Positions 17,933 to 26,078 of a DNA stretch of 64,000 nt are shown piece after piece. The DNA comes from Comamonas koreensis (GTDB lineage: Bacteria; Pseudomonadota; Gammaproteobacteria; Burkholderiales; Burkholderiaceae_C), in contig NZ_CP043575.1 of assembly GCF_014076495.1 (NCBI RefSeq), forward strand, positions 3,286,001-3,350,000. The letters are read 5' to 3'. Both the position numbers and the translations under genes were made by a program. The notes beneath the pieces are model-generated. The model was not told the DNA's origin. It did no database searches and saw only the letters and a program-made list of their open reading frames with translations. How positions within the stretch are numbered: position 1 is the stretch's first letter; the number at the start of each line of letters is the position of its first letter.

Positions 17933-18298
17933 CTAACGGCGGGCGCTCGCGGCGGACCGGTCTGCGGGCAAATCGGCCCGTGGGCCCCCTAGCCAGCACA
18001 GCGCGCGGGAGCGGCCCGAGGGCCGGTAAGCCGTCAACCTGGCTGGGCGGTCAAGGCCCTGCAGGCGCTGACGGGCAACCCGGCTCAAGAGGGCGACCAC
18101 CCGTGCCCGGTCAGCGGTGGGCAGCATTGCCAGTGCATCGGCTGCCACCGGGCCGGAGAGGCCCGACAGCGCCTGGGCGAATGGCTTGTCGCCCTGGGAT
18201 GCCAGAAAGGCGGGCAGCACCGAAGAGGCGTCAGACGCCACAGCGGCCCGGATGACGCGCTGCAAAAGCGCGGTGGATGGGGAGTGAAAAAACAGCAT
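17933..18298 (-). CDS. Small helical protein resembling the MgtE intracellular N domain
   Basis: A 121-residue soluble protein. The middle part (FAQALSGLSGPVAADALAML then PTADRARVVALLSRV) has the repeating short-helix pattern of the MgtE N domain, which in MgtE senses cytoplasmic Mg. There is no membrane segment. It is the first structural gene of the CorA-like cluster. The ATG at 18298 is the likely start; its ribosome binding site (AAGGA) is buried in a strong hairpin (18299-18336). A TTG at 18328 inside the hairpin is a less likely start. The MgtE resemblance is judged by eye and should be taken as tentative. Confidence 0.62.
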   Translation of the reverse strand: MLFFHSPSTALLQRVIRAAVASDASSVLPAFLASQGDKPFAQALSGLSGPVAADALAMLPTADRARVVALLSRVARQRLQGLDRPARLTAYRPSGRSRALCWLGGPRADLPADRSAASARR

Positions 18299-18336
18299 GA
18301 GAAGGTCCTTGGGGCAGCGCCTCGCCAAGGCCTCTC
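18299..18336 (-). promoter_or_regulatory. Hairpin sequestering the ribosome binding site of the CorA/MgtE-like cluster
   Basis: On the minus strand GAGAGGCCTTGG pairs with CCAAGGACCTTCTC: 12 base pairs with two single-base bulges and a 12-base loop. The 3' arm contains the AAGGA ribosome binding site and ends directly before the ATG at 18298. The stem begins seven bases after the stop codon of the leader ORF, so a ribosome terminating there would open it. Confidence 0.65.
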
Positions 18337-18342
18337 ATGCAT

Positions 18343-18450
18343 TCAGGCGCGAGATGGACTTGGGGCGATGGCCCGATAGGGGGTGGTGGTGCACTGCAAA
18401 GGGAGGCGGCGCTTGCAGCAGCGCATGTCAGGCTCAGGATCGGGGTCCAT
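18343..18450 (-). CDS. Putative regulatory leader peptide, MgtL-like
   Basis: A 35-residue ORF beginning MDPDPEPDMRCCKRR, with GGAG seven bases before the ATG at 18450 and a TGA at 18345-18343. The run of Asp/Glu-Pro pairs followed by a basic cluster copies the plan of the enterobacterial leader MgtL ([17 protein letters not shown]), in which acidic-proline codons make ribosomes fall off when Mg is scarce. The rest of the peptide (LPLQCTTTPYRAIAPSPSRA) looks unconstrained. It lies 44 bases before the first gene of a CorA/MgtE-like cluster, just upstream of a hairpin that hides that gene's ribosome binding site. Homology to MgtL is not claimed; similarity of design is. Confidence 0.6.
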   Translation of the reverse strand: MDPDPEPDMRCCKRRLPLQCTTTPYRAIAPSPSRA

Positions 18451-18672
18451 GGCTTTTCTCCAGGTCAAAAGTTCTGCGGATGCCCATGTCGTGCTTCAAC
18501 AACTGAGGTGCGCATCGGCGGCAATCGTCGGGCGCTTACATGGACCGGGGCGGAGCGTCATCGTTGTGCGACAGTGCAGGTCTTTCGCGACGACAAAAAG
18601 AATTCTCGCAGGCTGGCGCGCCAATCGCCACTGGTCTTTGGGGTAGATGCCACCGCCATTGGGATGGGGGCG

Positions 18673-18688
18673 ATATACGAAGGTATAT
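18673..18688. promoter_or_regulatory. Palindrome ATATAC-gaag-GTATAT
   Basis: A perfect six-base inverted repeat with a four-base spacer, in the 274-base non-coding stretch between the isocitrate dehydrogenase terminator and the leader ORF. It is a possible operator or part of the promoter for the CorA-like cluster. The rest of 18451-18724 shows no gene. Confidence 0.3.
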
Positions 18689-18724
18689 GGCGCCAACACA
18701 TGCCGGCCTCCAACCCGACAGCAA

Positions 18725-18761
18725 ATAAAAAAAACCGGCAGCCCTCACGGGTCTGCCGGTT
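18725..18761 (-). terminator. Rho-independent terminator of the isocitrate dehydrogenase gene
   Basis: On the minus strand AACCGGCAG, an 11-base loop, CTGCCGGTT and a run of T. It lies about 50 bases after the stop codon of the gene. Confidence 0.9.
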
Positions 18762-18809
18762 GCGCAAAAACAGCCTGGGCGGCATCAGCCAGCCCGGGCC
18801 TGGGCCTTA

Positions 18810-21044
18810 TCAGCCCAGTGCAGCCACCGCTGCGTTGAAGGTGCTGCTGGGGCGCATCACGGCGTCCAGCTTGGCGGCGTCAGGCTGGTAGTAGCCGCCG
18901 ATGTCAGCAGGCTTGCCTTGCACGTCCTTGAGTTCGGCCACGATCTTGGCTTCATTCTCGGCCAGGCTCTTGGCCAGGGGCGCAAACTTGGCTGCCAGTT
19001 CGGCATCGGTCGTTTGCGCGGCCAGGGCCTGGGCCCAGTACAGCGCGATGTAGAACTGCGAGCCACGGTTGTCCAGCTCACCGGTGCGGCGCGATGGCGA
19101 CTTGTTCTCGTCGAGCAGCTTGCCGGTGGCCTGGTCCAGGGTCTGGGCCAGCAGCTTGGCGCGCTCGTTGTTGTTCTTGATGCCCAGCTCTTCGAAGGAC
19201 ACGGCCAGCGCCAGGAACTCTCCCAGCGAATCCCAGCGCAGGTGGTTTTCTTCCACCAGCTGCTCGACATGCTTGGGGGCCGAGCCGCCAGCGCCGGTTT
19301 CGTACAGACCGCCGCCTTGCATCAGCGGCACCACCGACAGCATCTTGGCCGAGGTGCCCAGCTCCAGAATCGGGAACAGGTCGGTCAGGTAGTCACGCAG
19401 GATGTTGCCGGTCACCGAGATGGTGTCCAGGCCACGGGCTGCGCGCTCCAGCGTGAAGCGCATCGCGCGCACTTGCGACAGGATGTGGATGTCCAGGCCG
19501 TTCGTGTCGTGGTCCTTCAGGTAGGTTTGCACCTTCTTGATCAGCTCGGCTTCGTGTGGGCGGTACGGATCCAGCCAGAACACGGCAGGCATGCCGGAGT
19601 TGCGGGCGCGGGTGACAGCCAGCTTGACCCAGTCGCGGATTGGGGCATCCTTGACCTGGCACATGCGCCAGATGTCGCCCTGCTCCACGTTCTGGCTCAT
19701 CAGCACTTCGCCGGTGGCGATGTCCACGATGTTGGCCACGCCGTCTTCGCTGATCTCGAAGGTCTTGTCGTGCGAGCCGTATTCCTCGGCCTTTTGCGCC
19801 ATCAGGCCCACGTTGGGCACGGTGCCCATGGTCTTGGGGTCGAAGTTGCCGTGCCACTTGCAGAAGTTGATCACTTCCTGGTAGATGCGGGCAAAGGTCG
19901 ACTCAGGCATCACGGCCTTGCAGTCGTAAGGCTTGCCATCGGCGCCCCACATCTTGCCGCCGGCGCGGATCATCGCAGGCATCGATGCGTCCACGATCAC
20001 GTCGTTGGGCGAATGGAAGTTGGTGATGCCCTTGGCAGAGTCCACCATCGCCAGCGCTGGGCGGCCTTCCTGGCACTTGTGCAGGTCGCGGATGATTTCT
20101 TCGCGTTGCGAGGCAGGCAGGGTTTCAATCTTTTCGTACAGATTGGCCATGCCGTTGTTGACGTTCACGCCCAGCTGATCGAACAGCTTGCCGTGCTTCT
20201 CGAACGCTTCCTTGTAGAAAATGCGCACGCAGTGGCCAAACACGATGGGGTGGGACACCTTCATCATCGTGGCCTTGACGTGCAGCGAGAACAAAATGCC
20301 CGACTGCTTGCAGTCTTCGATTTCCTTTTCGTAGAAAGCCAGCAGGGCCTTCTTGCTCATGAACATCGAGTCGACCACTTCGGCGTCCTGCAGCTTGACC
20401 TTGTCCTTGAGCACCACGGTCTTGCCGGACTTGGTCTCCAGCACCATCTTGACTTCGCGGGCCTTGTCCAGGGTCATGGACTTTTCGCCGTGGTAGAAGT
20501 CGCCCTCTTCCATGTGCGAGACATGGGTTTGCGACCACTGCTTCCACTCGCCCATCGAGTGGGGGTGCTTCTTGGCGTAGTTCTTCACGGCCAGCGGTGC
20601 GCGGCGGTCGGAGTTGCCTTCGCGCAGCACGGGATTCACTGCCGAGCCGATGCACTTGCTATAGCGCGCCTTGATGTCTTTTTCTGCGTCGTTGGCAGGG
20701 CTGTCTGGGTAGTCAGGCAGCTTGTAGCCGTGGTCTTGCAGTTCCTTGATCGCTTCTTGCAGCTGGCCCACCGATGCGGAAATATTGGGCAGCTTGATGA
20801 TGTTGGCATCTGGCGTCAAGGTCAGCTTGCCCAGGTCGGCCAGGTTGTTGGGCACGCGCTGTGCTTCGGTCAGAAACTCAGGGAATTCACCCAGAATGCG
20901 GGCTGCCAGCGAAATATCACTCTCGGCCACATTGATGCCAGCGGCGCTCGCAAAGCTGCGAACAACTGGCAAGAACGCTGCGGTCGCCAGACGAGGCGCT
21001 TCGTCGGTCAGGGTGTAGATGATGGTGGGTTGCTGGGTAGTCAT
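18810..21044 (-). CDS. icd: Monomeric NADP-dependent isocitrate dehydrogenase
   Basis: A 744-residue enzyme of the monomeric isocitrate dehydrogenase family, which oxidises isocitrate to 2-oxoglutarate with NADP in the citric-acid cycle. The N-terminus ([20 protein letters not shown]) and length are typical. Family stretches are visible: [40 protein letters not shown] (substrate loop), [20 protein letters not shown], and [20 protein letters not shown]. Start chosen at 21044 rather than 21056 because a GAAAG element precedes it at normal distance. Followed by a strong terminator; it is transcribed alone. Confidence 0.96.
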   Translation of the reverse strand: MTTQQPTIIYTLTDEAPRLATAAFLPVVRSFASAAGINVAESDISLAARILGEFPEFLTEAQRVPNNLADLGKLTLTPDANIIKLPNISASVGQLQEAIKELQDHGYKLPDYPDSPANDAEKDIKARYSKCIGSAVNPVLREGNSDRRAPLAVKNYAKKHPHSMGEWKQWSQTHVSHMEEGDFYHGEKSMTLDKAREVKMVLETKSGKTVVLKDKVKLQDAEVVDSMFMSKKALLAFYEKEIEDCKQSGILFSLHVKATMMKVSHPIVFGHCVRIFYKEAFEKHGKLFDQLGVNVNNGMANLYEKIETLPASQREEIIRDLHKCQEGRPALAMVDSAKGITNFHSPNDVIVDASMPAMIRAGGKMWGADGKPYDCKAVMPESTFARIYQEVINFCKWHGNFDPKTMGTVPNVGLMAQKAEEYGSHDKTFEISEDGVANIVDIATGEVLMSQNVEQGDIWRMCQVKDAPIRDWVKLAVTRARNSGMPAVFWLDPYRPHEAELIKKVQTYLKDHDTNGLDIHILSQVRAMRFTLERAARGLDTISVTGNILRDYLTDLFPILELGTSAKMLSVVPLMQGGGLYETGAGGSAPKHVEQLVEENHLRWDSLGEFLALAVSFEELGIKNNNERAKLLAQTLDQATGKLLDENKSPSRRTGELDNRGSQFYIALYWAQALAAQTTDAELAAKFAPLAKSLAENEAKIVAELKDVQGKPADIGGYYQPDAAKLDAVMRPSSTFNAAVAALG

Positions 21045-21394
21045 CTGGTCTTTCAAGTGGCAAAAGTTCTGATGTGCGTCGCGCCCTGGCCGGTCTCCAC
21101 GGCCCAGGGCGCGCCCGCGTAAACTCCGTCATGATGGACCGCTCGCCAGTCGTTGGGAAGCCTGTCCGTCAAATGTTGCAATGCAATATCACAATACGGA
21201 ATTCAACACCAAGGATTGTCGCTGCTTTTTAAGTCTTATACAAGAGTTGGCCCAGCGAATTGTTGAGCCATAGCACGCAGCTGCCGCAAAATACGGTGTC
21301 AATGCCCGTTATGCCAGCGCCGCACGACAGCGCTGTGAAACCCCAGCCCGCTCTTTGCTTTGCGCTTTTGATCCTTTTTACCGCTGTCCCCGCC
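21045..21394. promoter_or_regulatory. Divergent promoter region icd / arfB
   Basis: No gene seen in these 350 bases. The AT-rich centre near 21170-21240 probably carries the promoters of the isocitrate dehydrogenase gene (minus) and of arfB (plus). No clear operator was found. Confidence 0.35.
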
Positions 21395-21811
21395 ATGACC
21401 ACGCCCCTGTCCTCCGCCCTCACCTTGCACGAAGCCGATGTGCAGTGGACGGCCATCCGCGCCCAGGGGCCCGGTGGGCAGAACGTCAACAAGGTCAGCT
21501 GCGCCATCCACCTGCGCTTTGATGTGCGCGCCTCGCGCCTGCCCGAGCCCGTGCAGACCCGTTTGCTCGCGCTGGCCGATTCGCGCATCACCCAGGATGG
21601 GGTGGTCGTCATCAAGGCGCAGAGCTACCGCACCCAGGAGCAAAACCTCTGGGATGCGCTTGAGCGCCTCAACGCGCTGGTCGCCAGCGTGGCGGTGGAG
21701 CCGCGCAAGCGCCGCGCCACCAAACCCACCTGGGGCTCGCAGCAGCGCCGCCTGCAAAGCAAAAGCCTGCGTGCCAATGTCAAAGCCCAGCGCGGCCGGG
21801 TGCGGGATTGA
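21395..21811 (+). CDS. arfB: Alternative ribosome-rescue factor ArfB (YaeJ-type peptidyl-tRNA hydrolase)
   Basis: A 138-residue class I release-factor-like protein. It has the catalytic GGQ in RAQGPGGQNVNKVSCAIHLR and a Lys/Arg-rich C-terminal tail (KSLRANVKAQRGRVRD) that in ArfB enters the mRNA channel of stalled ribosomes. It lacks the codon-recognition domains of RF1/RF2, as expected. I chose the ATG at 21395 (MTTPLSSALT); the in-frame extension to 21260 or 21299 would add a hydrophobic stretch not expected in the family. It is 73 bases upstream of the response regulator gene, probably by chance rather than by function. Confidence 0.93.
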   Translation: MTTPLSSALTLHEADVQWTAIRAQGPGGQNVNKVSCAIHLRFDVRASRLPEPVQTRLLALADSRITQDGVVVIKAQSYRTQEQNLWDALERLNALVASVAVEPRKRRATKPTWGSQQRRLQSKSLRANVKAQRGRVRD

Positions 21812-21884
21812 CCATGCACCGCGCCCACTGGCGAAGGGCCGGTGATAATAAGAAGTAATCTCATTGGCCAACGCCTGTATTTTC

Positions 21885-22634
21885 ATGAATGTGCGACGCA
21901 GCATCCTGATCGTCGATGACCACCAAAGCATCCGCGACCCTCTTGCCACTTTCATGCGCCGCTATGACTTCGATGTCGACACCGCCGGTGATGGCCTCGC
22001 CATGCGGCAGCTGCTCAAGGAGCACCGCTACGACCTCATCATCCTGGACGTGATGCTGCCCGGCGAGGACGGCCTGTCGCTGTGCGGCTTTGTGGCCGAG
22101 CACATCGGCACCCCCGTCATCTTGCTGACCGCAATGACCGACCAGGCCGACCGGGTGGCGGGCCTGGAGATTGGTGCTGATGACTATGTGCTCAAGCCCT
22201 TTGACCCGCGTGAGCTGGTGGCCCGGGTGCGCAGCGTGCTGCGGCGCGGTGCCCGCAGACGGGCAGACGATGCGGCGCAAACGGCTGCTGCGCCAGAAGC
22301 CTTGACAGAAAAGCGCTACACCTTTGAAGGCTGGTCCTTTGACCTCGCCACGCGCGAGCTGCAGGACCCCGGCCTCAGCCCCGTGCCGCTGACCACCGCA
22401 GAGTTCCATCTGCTGCGCGCGCTGCTGGAGAACTCCAACCGCGTGCTCAGCCGCCAGCAATTGATGGACCTCACCCAGCGCGAAGGCGCCGCATTTTTTG
22501 ACCGCAGCATCGACACCCAGATCAGCCGCCTGCGCAAGAAGCTCGAATCGGACCCGCGCCAGCCCCGCATGCTCAAGACCGTGCGCGGCGACGGCTACCT
22601 GCTGGCGGCCAGAAACATCCGCCTGGCGCCATGA
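21885..22634 (+). CDS. OmpR-family response regulator
   Basis: A 249-residue two-domain regulator. The receiver begins ILIVDDHQSIRDPLATFM, with the phospho-acceptor in LIILDVMLPGEDG and the conserved Lys in YVLKPFDPREL. The C-terminal winged helix shows PLTTAEFHLLRALLENSNRV and the recognition region IDTQISRLRKKLE with TVRGDGYLL. The start at 21885 (MNVRRSILIVDD) fits the domain border. Its stop overlaps the ATG of the kinase gene by four bases, so the pair is co-translated. The target genes are not evident. Confidence 0.93.
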   Translation: MNVRRSILIVDDHQSIRDPLATFMRRYDFDVDTAGDGLAMRQLLKEHRYDLIILDVMLPGEDGLSLCGFVAEHIGTPVILLTAMTDQADRVAGLEIGADDYVLKPFDPRELVARVRSVLRRGARRRADDAAQTAAAPEALTEKRYTFEGWSFDLATRELQDPGLSPVPLTTAEFHLLRALLENSNRVLSRQQLMDLTQREGAAFFDRSIDTQISRLRKKLESDPRQPRMLKTVRGDGYLLAARNIRLAP

Positions 22635-24049
22635 AGCTGCTGCCGCGCACCTTGGCCGGCCAGTTGCTCGCGCTGTTGCTGCTGGCCCTGGTCGTCGCCC
22701 ACCTGGTCGCCGTCTTGCTGCTGACCTGGCTGCGCCAGGACAGTGACGTGGTCCACCCGCTGTCGGCCCACACCATCGAGACCCGGGTCACCGCCGCCTA
22801 CCGCGCGCTGGAGAGCAGCCCTGAATCGGCCCAGCGCCTGGTGCAAAGCATCAGCCTGCCCGATTCGCAGTTCCGCATCCGAGCGCGCCCCTTTGACGAC
22901 GGCCAACCCGTTAGCGAGCAGGAAGCCAAGCTCACCGCCAGGCTGCAAGAGCGCCTGGGCCTGGATGCGGGCGCCAACGCTGCAGACCCGCCGGTGCGCA
23001 TCCATCTGCGCATGCGCTCGCCGTTGGCCGCCAGCCAGGCCGGCGATGTGGACCAGGACATCCTCGCGCTGCTGAGTCCGGCGTTCGAAGAAGATGGCAG
23101 CTGGATGCTGCATGTCGATGTGCGCCTGCCCGATGGCCAGTGGCTCAGCAGCTGGCACCTGCCCACCATGCTGCTCAGCCACTGGAGCCGGGTGCTGAGT
23201 TTTTCCATCCCCGTGGGCATGCTGCCCATCATCGTCATTGCGGTGCTGTTTGGCCGGCGCATCATGCAGCCGCTGCGCATGCTCACCGAGGCGGCCCAGC
23301 GCATCAGCCGGGGCGAGCGCTCCGCGCACCTGCCGCTGTCAGGGCCCGAAGGCGTGCGCGAAATCATCGAAGCCTTCAACGAGATGCAGGACCGCTTGCT
23401 CGGCGTCGTCAACGACCGCACCCGCATGGTCGCCGCCATTGGCCACGACCTGCGCACCCCCCTCACCTCGCTGCGCATCCGCGCCGAGCTGGTGGACGAT
23501 GACGAGCTGCGCCAGGCGATGGTGAGCACCATCAACGAGATGCACAGCATGGTCGAAGAAATCCTGCACTTTGCCCAGGACGACGCGATGCGCGAAACCA
23601 CCCAGCCGGTAGACCTGGATGCGCTCGTCGGCGAAGTCGTCGAGCAGCAGCGTAGCCTGGGCCGCCAGGTGGACTGGACGCCGCCCCCCAGCATCAGCTA
23701 CCGCTGCCGCCCGGCCCACCTCAAGCGCGCCCTCGCCAACCTGATCGACAATGCCGCGCGCTATGGCCGTGTGCAAGTCCAGATGACCGTGCCGGATGCT
23801 GCTGACCCTGGCACGGCGCGCAGCTTGCGCATGGAAATCGAAGACGAAGGCCCCGGCATTGCGCCGCAGGACATGGAGCGGGCCTTTCGGCCCTTTAGCC
23901 GGCTGGAGGTCGCCCGCAACGGGGAGACGGGTGGCTTTGGGTTGGGGCTGGCGATTGCGCGCTCATGCGTGCGGGCGCATGGGGGCGAGTTGAAGCTGCA
24001 TAACCGCAGCGAGGGTGGGTTAAGGGCGGTGATTGAGTTGCCGGCTTGA
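22631..24049 (+). CDS. HAMP-containing sensor histidine kinase
   Basis: A 472-residue EnvZ-like kinase. A first membrane segment (LLALLLLALVVAHLVAVLLL) is followed by a periplasmic sensor region of about 150 residues, a second segment (VLSFSIPVGMLPIIVIAVLF), a HAMP domain (RRIMQPLRMLTEAAQRISRG) and the phospho-acceptor box AAIGHDLRTPLTSLRIRAEL. The catalytic domain has NLIDNAARYG (N box), EDEGPGIAP (G1) and TGGFGLGLAIARS (G2). The periplasmic domain resembles no sensor I recognise. It is the partner of the overlapping OmpR-family regulator. Confidence 0.93.
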   Translation: MKLLPRTLAGQLLALLLLALVVAHLVAVLLLTWLRQDSDVVHPLSAHTIETRVTAAYRALESSPESAQRLVQSISLPDSQFRIRARPFDDGQPVSEQEAKLTARLQERLGLDAGANAADPPVRIHLRMRSPLAASQAGDVDQDILALLSPAFEEDGSWMLHVDVRLPDGQWLSSWHLPTMLLSHWSRVLSFSIPVGMLPIIVIAVLFGRRIMQPLRMLTEAAQRISRGERSAHLPLSGPEGVREIIEAFNEMQDRLLGVVNDRTRMVAAIGHDLRTPLTSLRIRAELVDDDELRQAMVSTINEMHSMVEEILHFAQDDAMRETTQPVDLDALVGEVVEQQRSLGRQVDWTPPPSISYRCRPAHLKRALANLIDNAARYGRVQVQMTVPDAADPGTARSLRMEIEDEGPGIAPQDMERAFRPFSRLEVARNGETGGFGLGLAIARSCVRAHGGELKLHNRSEGGLRAVIELPA

Positions 24050-24479
24050 GGCCCTGTCAAAGCCAGCACTCCAGGCGCCGAAGAGATCAGCACATCGCTT
24101 GACACTCAGGCGACAACAGGGCGACACAGCGCGTACAGAACTATCGAATTTCAACACGGCGTCGCTAAAGGCCTTTCGCAAAACTGTCTGACGTAGAGCA
24201 CACACTATCCCAGGCAGTCTGCTGTCTTCTCTTCTATGTCCACCGAATGCGCCCCACGTATTTGGCCTTAATGCTGTTCATTTAAGAGCACAACAGCCAT
24301 CAAGGAACCAAACAGACAATGGACACATTTTGTCACCATCATTACAATAAGCAGACGAGTGACAACAAAGTTCAATACACGATCTCTGGGCACCTAGAAG
24401 CCTAGAATCTCGACCGCCAAGCGCGCCGCTTAGTCATACGGTTGCGCATCGCGTAGATATTCCAACAGAAAGTCATATT
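24050..24479. other. Intergenic stretch, no gene seen
   Basis: 430 bases with lower GC than their surroundings, between the kinase gene and the secreted DUF11-like protein. The TTGTCA...TGACAA pair near 24330-24356 is a weak inverted repeat that could belong to a promoter. Nothing else is supported. Confidence 0.4.
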
Positions 24480-25748
24480 GTGAAGTTCCACGTTTCTTCA
24501 AACATGCCCGGGGGTAAGGGTATCCATGCAGCTGTGCTCCCCTCGGCAACCGGACTGCTCATTGCGTTTGCTGCGCTGTTGTCGTCATTCAACGTGCAGG
24601 CACAAGCGGCACTGCCCACGGTGTCATGCAGTTCGTCATCGGACGCTTTTAGCACTGGACATGACGCGTCAACCGGTGGCGCTTTGGCCCAAGGCGCCGC
24701 AGAGCCATCGTGGAAATTCGCGTTTGCAGGCAGGCCGGTCACCAACCCTTCGATCGCGTTGAGCGCAATACCTGAAGCCAGCTGGGGGCCCCTCACGGTC
24801 TATTGGACATCGCCCTGGAGCACGTCGCCCTACGCCAATGCCAATTGGGTTTCGCCAATGGGCTTTAGTGGTGCGGCCTCCCAACGCTGGGGCTATTACC
24901 GGTACCAGTTCAACCTGGACCCTGCGGTCAATCCGGCGGATCTGTCGGTGCAGTTGTCCTACCTGGTGGATGATGTCGCGACAGAGATCTATGTCAACGG
25001 CGTCGCCCAAAGCACTTACGCACCGGTCATCAGCCCGGGCTCGACATTTTCCACGCCACCCGTCTCGCGCACCTTGACGCAGGACTGGAAACCCGGCTTG
25101 AACGAAATCGTTTTTCAGGTTCTGGACTATGGCTGGGTGACCGGTTTGCTGGTGCAGGCTGAGCCCACGGCTGTGTGCAATCCCACGACGGTCGACATCA
25201 CCAAAACCGCCAGTGCGAGCCAAGTCAACGTAGGCGGCACATTCAGCTACGACATTGTGCTGACCAACCAAGGCTCGCAAGATGCCACTGTTGCGCAACT
25301 GACAGACACCCCACCCGCTGATATCACCCTGAACGCATGGGCCTGCACGGCAGCCAATGGGGCGAGCTGCCCTGTCCCCAGCAGCGGCACCGGTCCTCTC
25401 AACCTCAGCAATCTGGCTTTGCCACCCGCCGCGACAGCAGGAGGGGCTGGCGGACAGCTGACGTTCACCCTCCAAGCCAGCGTTAACGCCAATGCAACGC
25501 CAGGCTCGCTGACGAACACGGTCCAAGCGACGCCAGACGCCGCAACCACACAGTGCTCTGCAGCGTCTGGGGGCGCGGCTGCCGCTCAATGCGCGGCATC
25601 GGCCAGCATCACCGTCGTCAAGCCTGTCACGCCCGAGCCGGCAGCGCCTACCCCTGTGCCCGCAGATGCTCCGTGGGCTTTGTTGGCCTTGGGCGGATTG
25701 CTGGCGGCCTTGGGAGCGCGCAAAGTGCGGTCTCAGGGTTCTGTGTAA
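24480..25748 (+). CDS. Secreted surface protein with DUF11-type repeat and C-terminal sorting tail
   Basis: A 422-residue exported protein starting at GTG 24480. A signal peptide (GLLIAFAALLSSFNVQAQA) is followed by a beta-rich domain (WGYYRYQFNLDPAVNPADLS, LVDDVATEIYVNG) and a DUF11-type domain at about 235-360 (VDITKTASASQVNVGGTFSY, LTNTVQATPDA). The C-terminus is VPADAPWALLALGGLLAALG followed by ARKVR: a Pro-x-x-x-Pro-Trp motif, a membrane helix and a basic end, the plan of PEP-CTERM and IPTL-CTERM sorting signals. It may therefore be processed by an exosortase-like enzyme encoded elsewhere (inference). Monocistronic with its own terminator. Confidence 0.75.
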   Translation: MKFHVSSNMPGGKGIHAAVLPSATGLLIAFAALLSSFNVQAQAALPTVSCSSSSDAFSTGHDASTGGALAQGAAEPSWKFAFAGRPVTNPSIALSAIPEASWGPLTVYWTSPWSTSPYANANWVSPMGFSGAASQRWGYYRYQFNLDPAVNPADLSVQLSYLVDDVATEIYVNGVAQSTYAPVISPGSTFSTPPVSRTLTQDWKPGLNEIVFQVLDYGWVTGLLVQAEPTAVCNPTTVDITKTASASQVNVGGTFSYDIVLTNQGSQDATVAQLTDTPPADITLNAWACTAANGASCPVPSSGTGPLNLSNLALPPAATAGGAGGQLTFTLQASVNANATPGSLTNTVQATPDAATTQCSAASGGAAAAQCAASASITVVKPVTPEPAAPTPVPADAPWALLALGGLLAALGARKVRSQGSV

Positions 25749-25770
25749 CGTCGGCACCTTCTTGCCCGTC

Positions 25771-25810
25771 ACGCCCCTTCAGCCAACGCTGTGGGGGCGT
25801 TTCCGTTTCT
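25771..25810 (+). terminator. Terminator after the DUF11-like gene
   Basis: An ACGCCCC...GGGGCGT stem followed by a T-rich stretch, 23 bases after the stop codon. Confidence 0.7.
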
Positions 25811-25917
25811 TTCGCGAGCAGCAGCCCCGCAGATGAAGCACACGCTGCCTGTCCTCAATCTAACAGCACGTAAAGTCACAAACTGACACAAACAGGCAAA
25901 CGCCAGCCACATGCATC

Positions 25918-25947
25918 GCAAATGATTCTGATTGCGAATTCATTTGC
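25918..25947 (+). promoter_or_regulatory. Fur box upstream of the TonB-dependent receptor gene
   Basis: An inverted repeat GCAAATGA...TCATTTGC with a 14-base AT-rich core containing TTCTGATTGCGAAT. It resembles beta-proteobacterial Fur boxes and lies 131 bases before the receptor start. This supports iron repression of the receptor. Confidence 0.65.
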
Positions 25948-26078
25948 TCACCCAGCCAGCGTGATCGGCTCTGCGCCGCGTCCACGCCAGCCGGCTCCGC
26001 TCTGCATACCCTTGGCCCGCCCGGCAATGCCCGCGGCTGCGCCGCCTGCAGGCCGTCTTACCGCATCTGTTTGTTGTC

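Noticed and set aside
18918..21122. A 734-residue open frame on the plus strand opposite isocitrate dehydrogenase
   Set aside because: It mirrors the codon positions of the GC-rich icd gene, has His/Val/Leu-rich low-information sequence and no recognisable domain; icd on the minus strand is unmistakable.
22595..23694. Long minus-strand frames opposite the sensor kinase
   Set aside because: Shadows of the HAMP kinase, which shows all catalytic boxes on the plus strand.
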